Assembly (NCBI RefSeq): GCF_017051705.1
Contig: NZ_JAFIDJ010000004.1
Span: 62,001-126,000, forward strand
DNA: 64,000 bases
Direction of reading: 5' to 3'
DNA from: Algoriphagus lutimaris
GTDB lineage: Bacteria; Bacteroidota; Bacteroidia; Cytophagales; Cyclobacteriaceae
The notes under the pieces were generated by a model. It saw nothing but the letters and a program-made list of their open reading frames with translations. It made no database searches and was not told where the DNA came from. Made by a program: the position numbers and the translations under genes. This document shows positions 62,245-64,000 of this stretch, one piece after another (positions within the stretch are counted from its first letter, which is position 1; each line of letters starts with the position of its first letter).

Positions 62245-62574
62245 TTACTTTATCGCTTTGTTTAGTTCAGTTACTACGATTCCAGCTAATGCTGAGATCG
62301 CAAGTATGTACGTAGTGATAAGCATTCCTCCCACTAACTTAGATCCATCTGCGGTTAAGTTGAAAGGTTCTGCTTCAAATTTTGGAAGTACTTCGTCGCT
62401 AGAAACAGAGTAAGCGATGAAGAACAACACCAAGATGCCAACGATACCCACTATTGTCTTCAACAAACTCTTAGGATCATTCAAAGAGTTGATTAAAGGC
62501 ATTACAATAGAAGCGAAAGCTCCAATCGCAATTAGCAAGTAACTACCGTATAATAAAATGTCATAAGTATCCAT
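62245..62574 (-). CDS. Membrane protein encoded between exbB and exbD
   Basis: A 109-residue protein with three predicted helices (ILLYGSYLLIAIGAFASIVMPL, TIVGIVGILVLFFIAYSVSS, MLITTYILAISALAGIVVTEL). Its place inside the ExbB-ExbD-ExbD operon, 54 bases after exbB, suggests a part of the same energising complex. I do not recognise a named family; genes of this size in this position are common in Bacteroidota. Confidence 0.75.
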   Translation of the reverse strand: MDTYDILLYGSYLLIAIGAFASIVMPLINSLNDPKSLLKTIVGIVGILVLFFIAYSVSSDEVLPKFEAEPFNLTADGSKLVGGMLITTYILAISALAGIVVTELNKAIK

Positions 62575-62628
62575 AATGTAGCTTTCTTCGGGGTTAACTT
62601 AAATAATTGAAACTCAAATTTTGACGGC

Positions 62629-63438
62629 TTACTTACCAGTCAATTTGTGCTTCACCAAGATGTCCACCAAAGTGATAGAAGCATCTTCCATATCGTTAAC
62701 CAAAGAGTCAATTTTAGCGACACAGTAGTTGTAGAACAACTGAAGGATAATCGCTACGATCAAACCCGCTACTGTAGTCAAAAGGGCAATTTTAATACCA
62801 CCTGCCACAAGAGATGGAGAGATATCACCAGCTGCCTCGATAGAGTCGAATGCACCGATCATACCAATTACAGTACCCATGAAACCCAACATTGGAGCAA
62901 GAGAGATGAAAAGAGAGATCCAAACTAGACCTTTTTCCAATCTACCCATTTCAACGGATCCATAAGCAATGATGGACTTCTCAACCATTTCGATACCCTC
63001 AGAGTATCTCATAAGTCCTTGAGTAAAGATTGAAGCTACAGGGCCTTTGGTGTTTCTAGTAACATCCTTAGCTGCTTCAACTCCACCTGAAGACAAAGCA
63101 TCTTCAACTTTTGCCAACAATTTCTTGGTGTTGGTCGTAGAAAGGTTCAAAGTAATGATTCTTTCGATAGCTACAGCAAGACCTAAGATCAAACAGATCA
63201 ATACTGGAGTCATATACAAAGGATCACCTTCGATAAACTTGTCTTTAACTACTTGGTGGAAGCTTTGCTCCTCAACGATGATCTCGTCATCAATGATTGT
63301 TGGTGATGCAGCAGGTTCTTCTGCTACAGGAGCCATTTCTTCTTGAGCTGCAGAATCAGCTGCTGCTTCTTGTGCGTTTGCGAAAACAGGAACAAACATG
63401 ATACCTGCAAGCATGAACAAAGCGATTAACTTTCTCAT
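62629..63438 (-). CDS. MotA/TolQ/ExbB proton channel family protein
   Basis: The 269-residue protein has a signal-like N-terminus (MRKLIALFMLAGIMFVPVFANAQ), then an acidic alanine-rich linker, and three membrane helices typical of ExbB: YMTPVLICLILGLAVAIERII, WISLFISLAPMLGFMGTVIGMI and IKIALLTTVAGLIVAIILQLFYNY. The helix 2 core LAPMLGFMGTVIGMIGAF is the family signature. It conducts protons and drives the TonB complex that energises SusC-type transporters. The gene is first in the minus-strand operon; the open promoter region lies at 63439-64000. Confidence 0.93.
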   Translation of the reverse strand: MRKLIALFMLAGIMFVPVFANAQEAAADSAAQEEMAPVAEEPAASPTIIDDEIIVEEQSFHQVVKDKFIEGDPLYMTPVLICLILGLAVAIERIITLNLSTTNTKKLLAKVEDALSSGGVEAAKDVTRNTKGPVASIFTQGLMRYSEGIEMVEKSIIAYGSVEMGRLEKGLVWISLFISLAPMLGFMGTVIGMIGAFDSIEAAGDISPSLVAGGIKIALLTTVAGLIVAIILQLFYNYCVAKIDSLVNDMEDASITLVDILVKHKLTGK

Positions 63439-64000
63439 AATTTGATTTTTAAATAGACTTTTGATAAAGGTTAAATGGTTTCTACACTAAAATCGAGTTT
63501 TAAAGTTATCATTTTTTAATTTCAAAAAACAATGGACTCTTTTAGATTTTTTGGAAAAATCCTGCTTTTAAAGCGGAATTGGGGCAATTATTACACGAGC
63601 GGAAAATATTCCTTTGAACTGTCATAGGCTTCTAATTCGCCATTTAAAGGTCAGAATAGTCCATTTTCAAGTGTTAATTCATTCCAAAACAATCTCTTAA
63701 GCCCTTTGCGTCAGTCAGATAGACAAAGAAAAATTTCTTTGAATATTTTTCCCTTTCCGACATAACTTAACTGATTTCGCAACTAAGTTACAAAAAATGC
63801 AATTCTATCCTTCCCATTATCAGACTTTCCTAAATCTTTTAACGTTAAATATTTTTAAAATAAACCAAGGAATAAAACTTTTCATTGCCATCTCTGTAAC
63901 AATCCCGTCGAAAAATTAGACTAATAGCCTTTTCAAAGCAATTAACTATTGAATCAGGAATTTTTGAGATTCTCAGATAAATAGACTTCAATCCATGGCT
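63439..64000. other. Region upstream of exbB, no gene seen
   Basis: 562 bases to the window end hold no frame of convincing length. They should include the exbB promoter. I see a small palindrome (CAAAGAAA-AA-TTTCTTTG, 63724-63741) and TTAACGTTAA (63839-63848); both may be chance in AT-rich DNA. Confidence 0.5.

Noticed and set aside
63839-63848. TTAACGTTAA as a third copy of the AAACGTTT operator
   Set aside because: Its core differs (AACGTT only), and such palindromes are expected by chance in AT-rich DNA.
1-64000. CRISPR arrays, insertion sequences, integrases or prophage genes
   Set aside because: No regular direct repeats with spacers, no transposase or integrase motifs and no phage structural genes were seen in any frame.

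Overview
The window looks like the chromosome of a Bacteroidota bacterium, most likely an Algoriphagus-like member of the Cytophagales. The grounds are a SusC/SusD pair, a PorP/SprF-type protein beside three secreted proteins with type IX type-B (gliding-motility) C-terminal domains, an ExbB-ExbD-ExbD block, many lipoproteins and outer-membrane barrels, absence of clear Shine-Dalgarno sequences, frequent TTG starts and a TAnnTTTG-type promoter. This is inference from gene content; there is no rRNA in the window. Layout: 1-3551 holds a truncated amidohydrolase, an M81 (MlrC-like) metallopeptidase and a class A beta-lactamase-like hydrolase whose central part is strikingly GC-rich. An AT-rich stretch of about 1 kb without genes follows. 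4523-9377 holds a ThrE-type amino-acid exporter and three outer-membrane proteins (a barrel, a DcaP-like porin, an Omp85-type barrel). 9781-14973 carries an ornithine-cyclodeaminase-family enzyme, a Tat-exported molybdopterin lipoprotein with its membrane cytochrome b, a lipoprotein phosphoesterase and a peptide transporter. The most interesting part is 15286-18733, a tight two-gene operon: a protein joining a SIR2-like domain (apparently without its catalytic histidine) to a TIR domain (catalytic glutamate present), then a STAND NTPase with a transmembrane helix, a coiled coil and a very short WD40 tail. It looks like an NAD-depleting immune system of unusual make-up. 18795-26395 continues with a D-amino-acid oxidase, a D-aminoacylase-like amidohydrolase with altered metal-site motifs, an arsR-arsM arsenic operon with a recognisable operator and promoter, an MFS permease, an alpha/beta hydrolase and a DUF2461 protein. 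26551-36209 is a SusC/SusD locus with PhyH dioxygenase, ThuA and sugar-isomerase genes on the minus strand and a divergent Gfo/Idh/MocA oxidoreductase. It has no glycoside hydrolase and looks like a sugar-modification uptake locus. 36285-50149 is a surface-protein cluster: a PorP/SprF homologue divergent from three tandem giant secreted proteins of 1835, 1166 and 914 residues, with yaaA wedged in after the first. 50271-63438 is mostly housekeeping: an MFS transporter, a small lipoprotein, tRNA-Arg(ACG), a barrel protein, rpoN overlapping a degenerate PAP2-like membrane protein, asnS, two more MFS-type transporters around the NAD(P)HX repair enzyme, and the ExbB/ExbD energising complex. Intrinsic terminators separate most units, and two of them are copies of one palindrome. 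Functional calls rest on reading motifs by eye. No alignment or database search was run.
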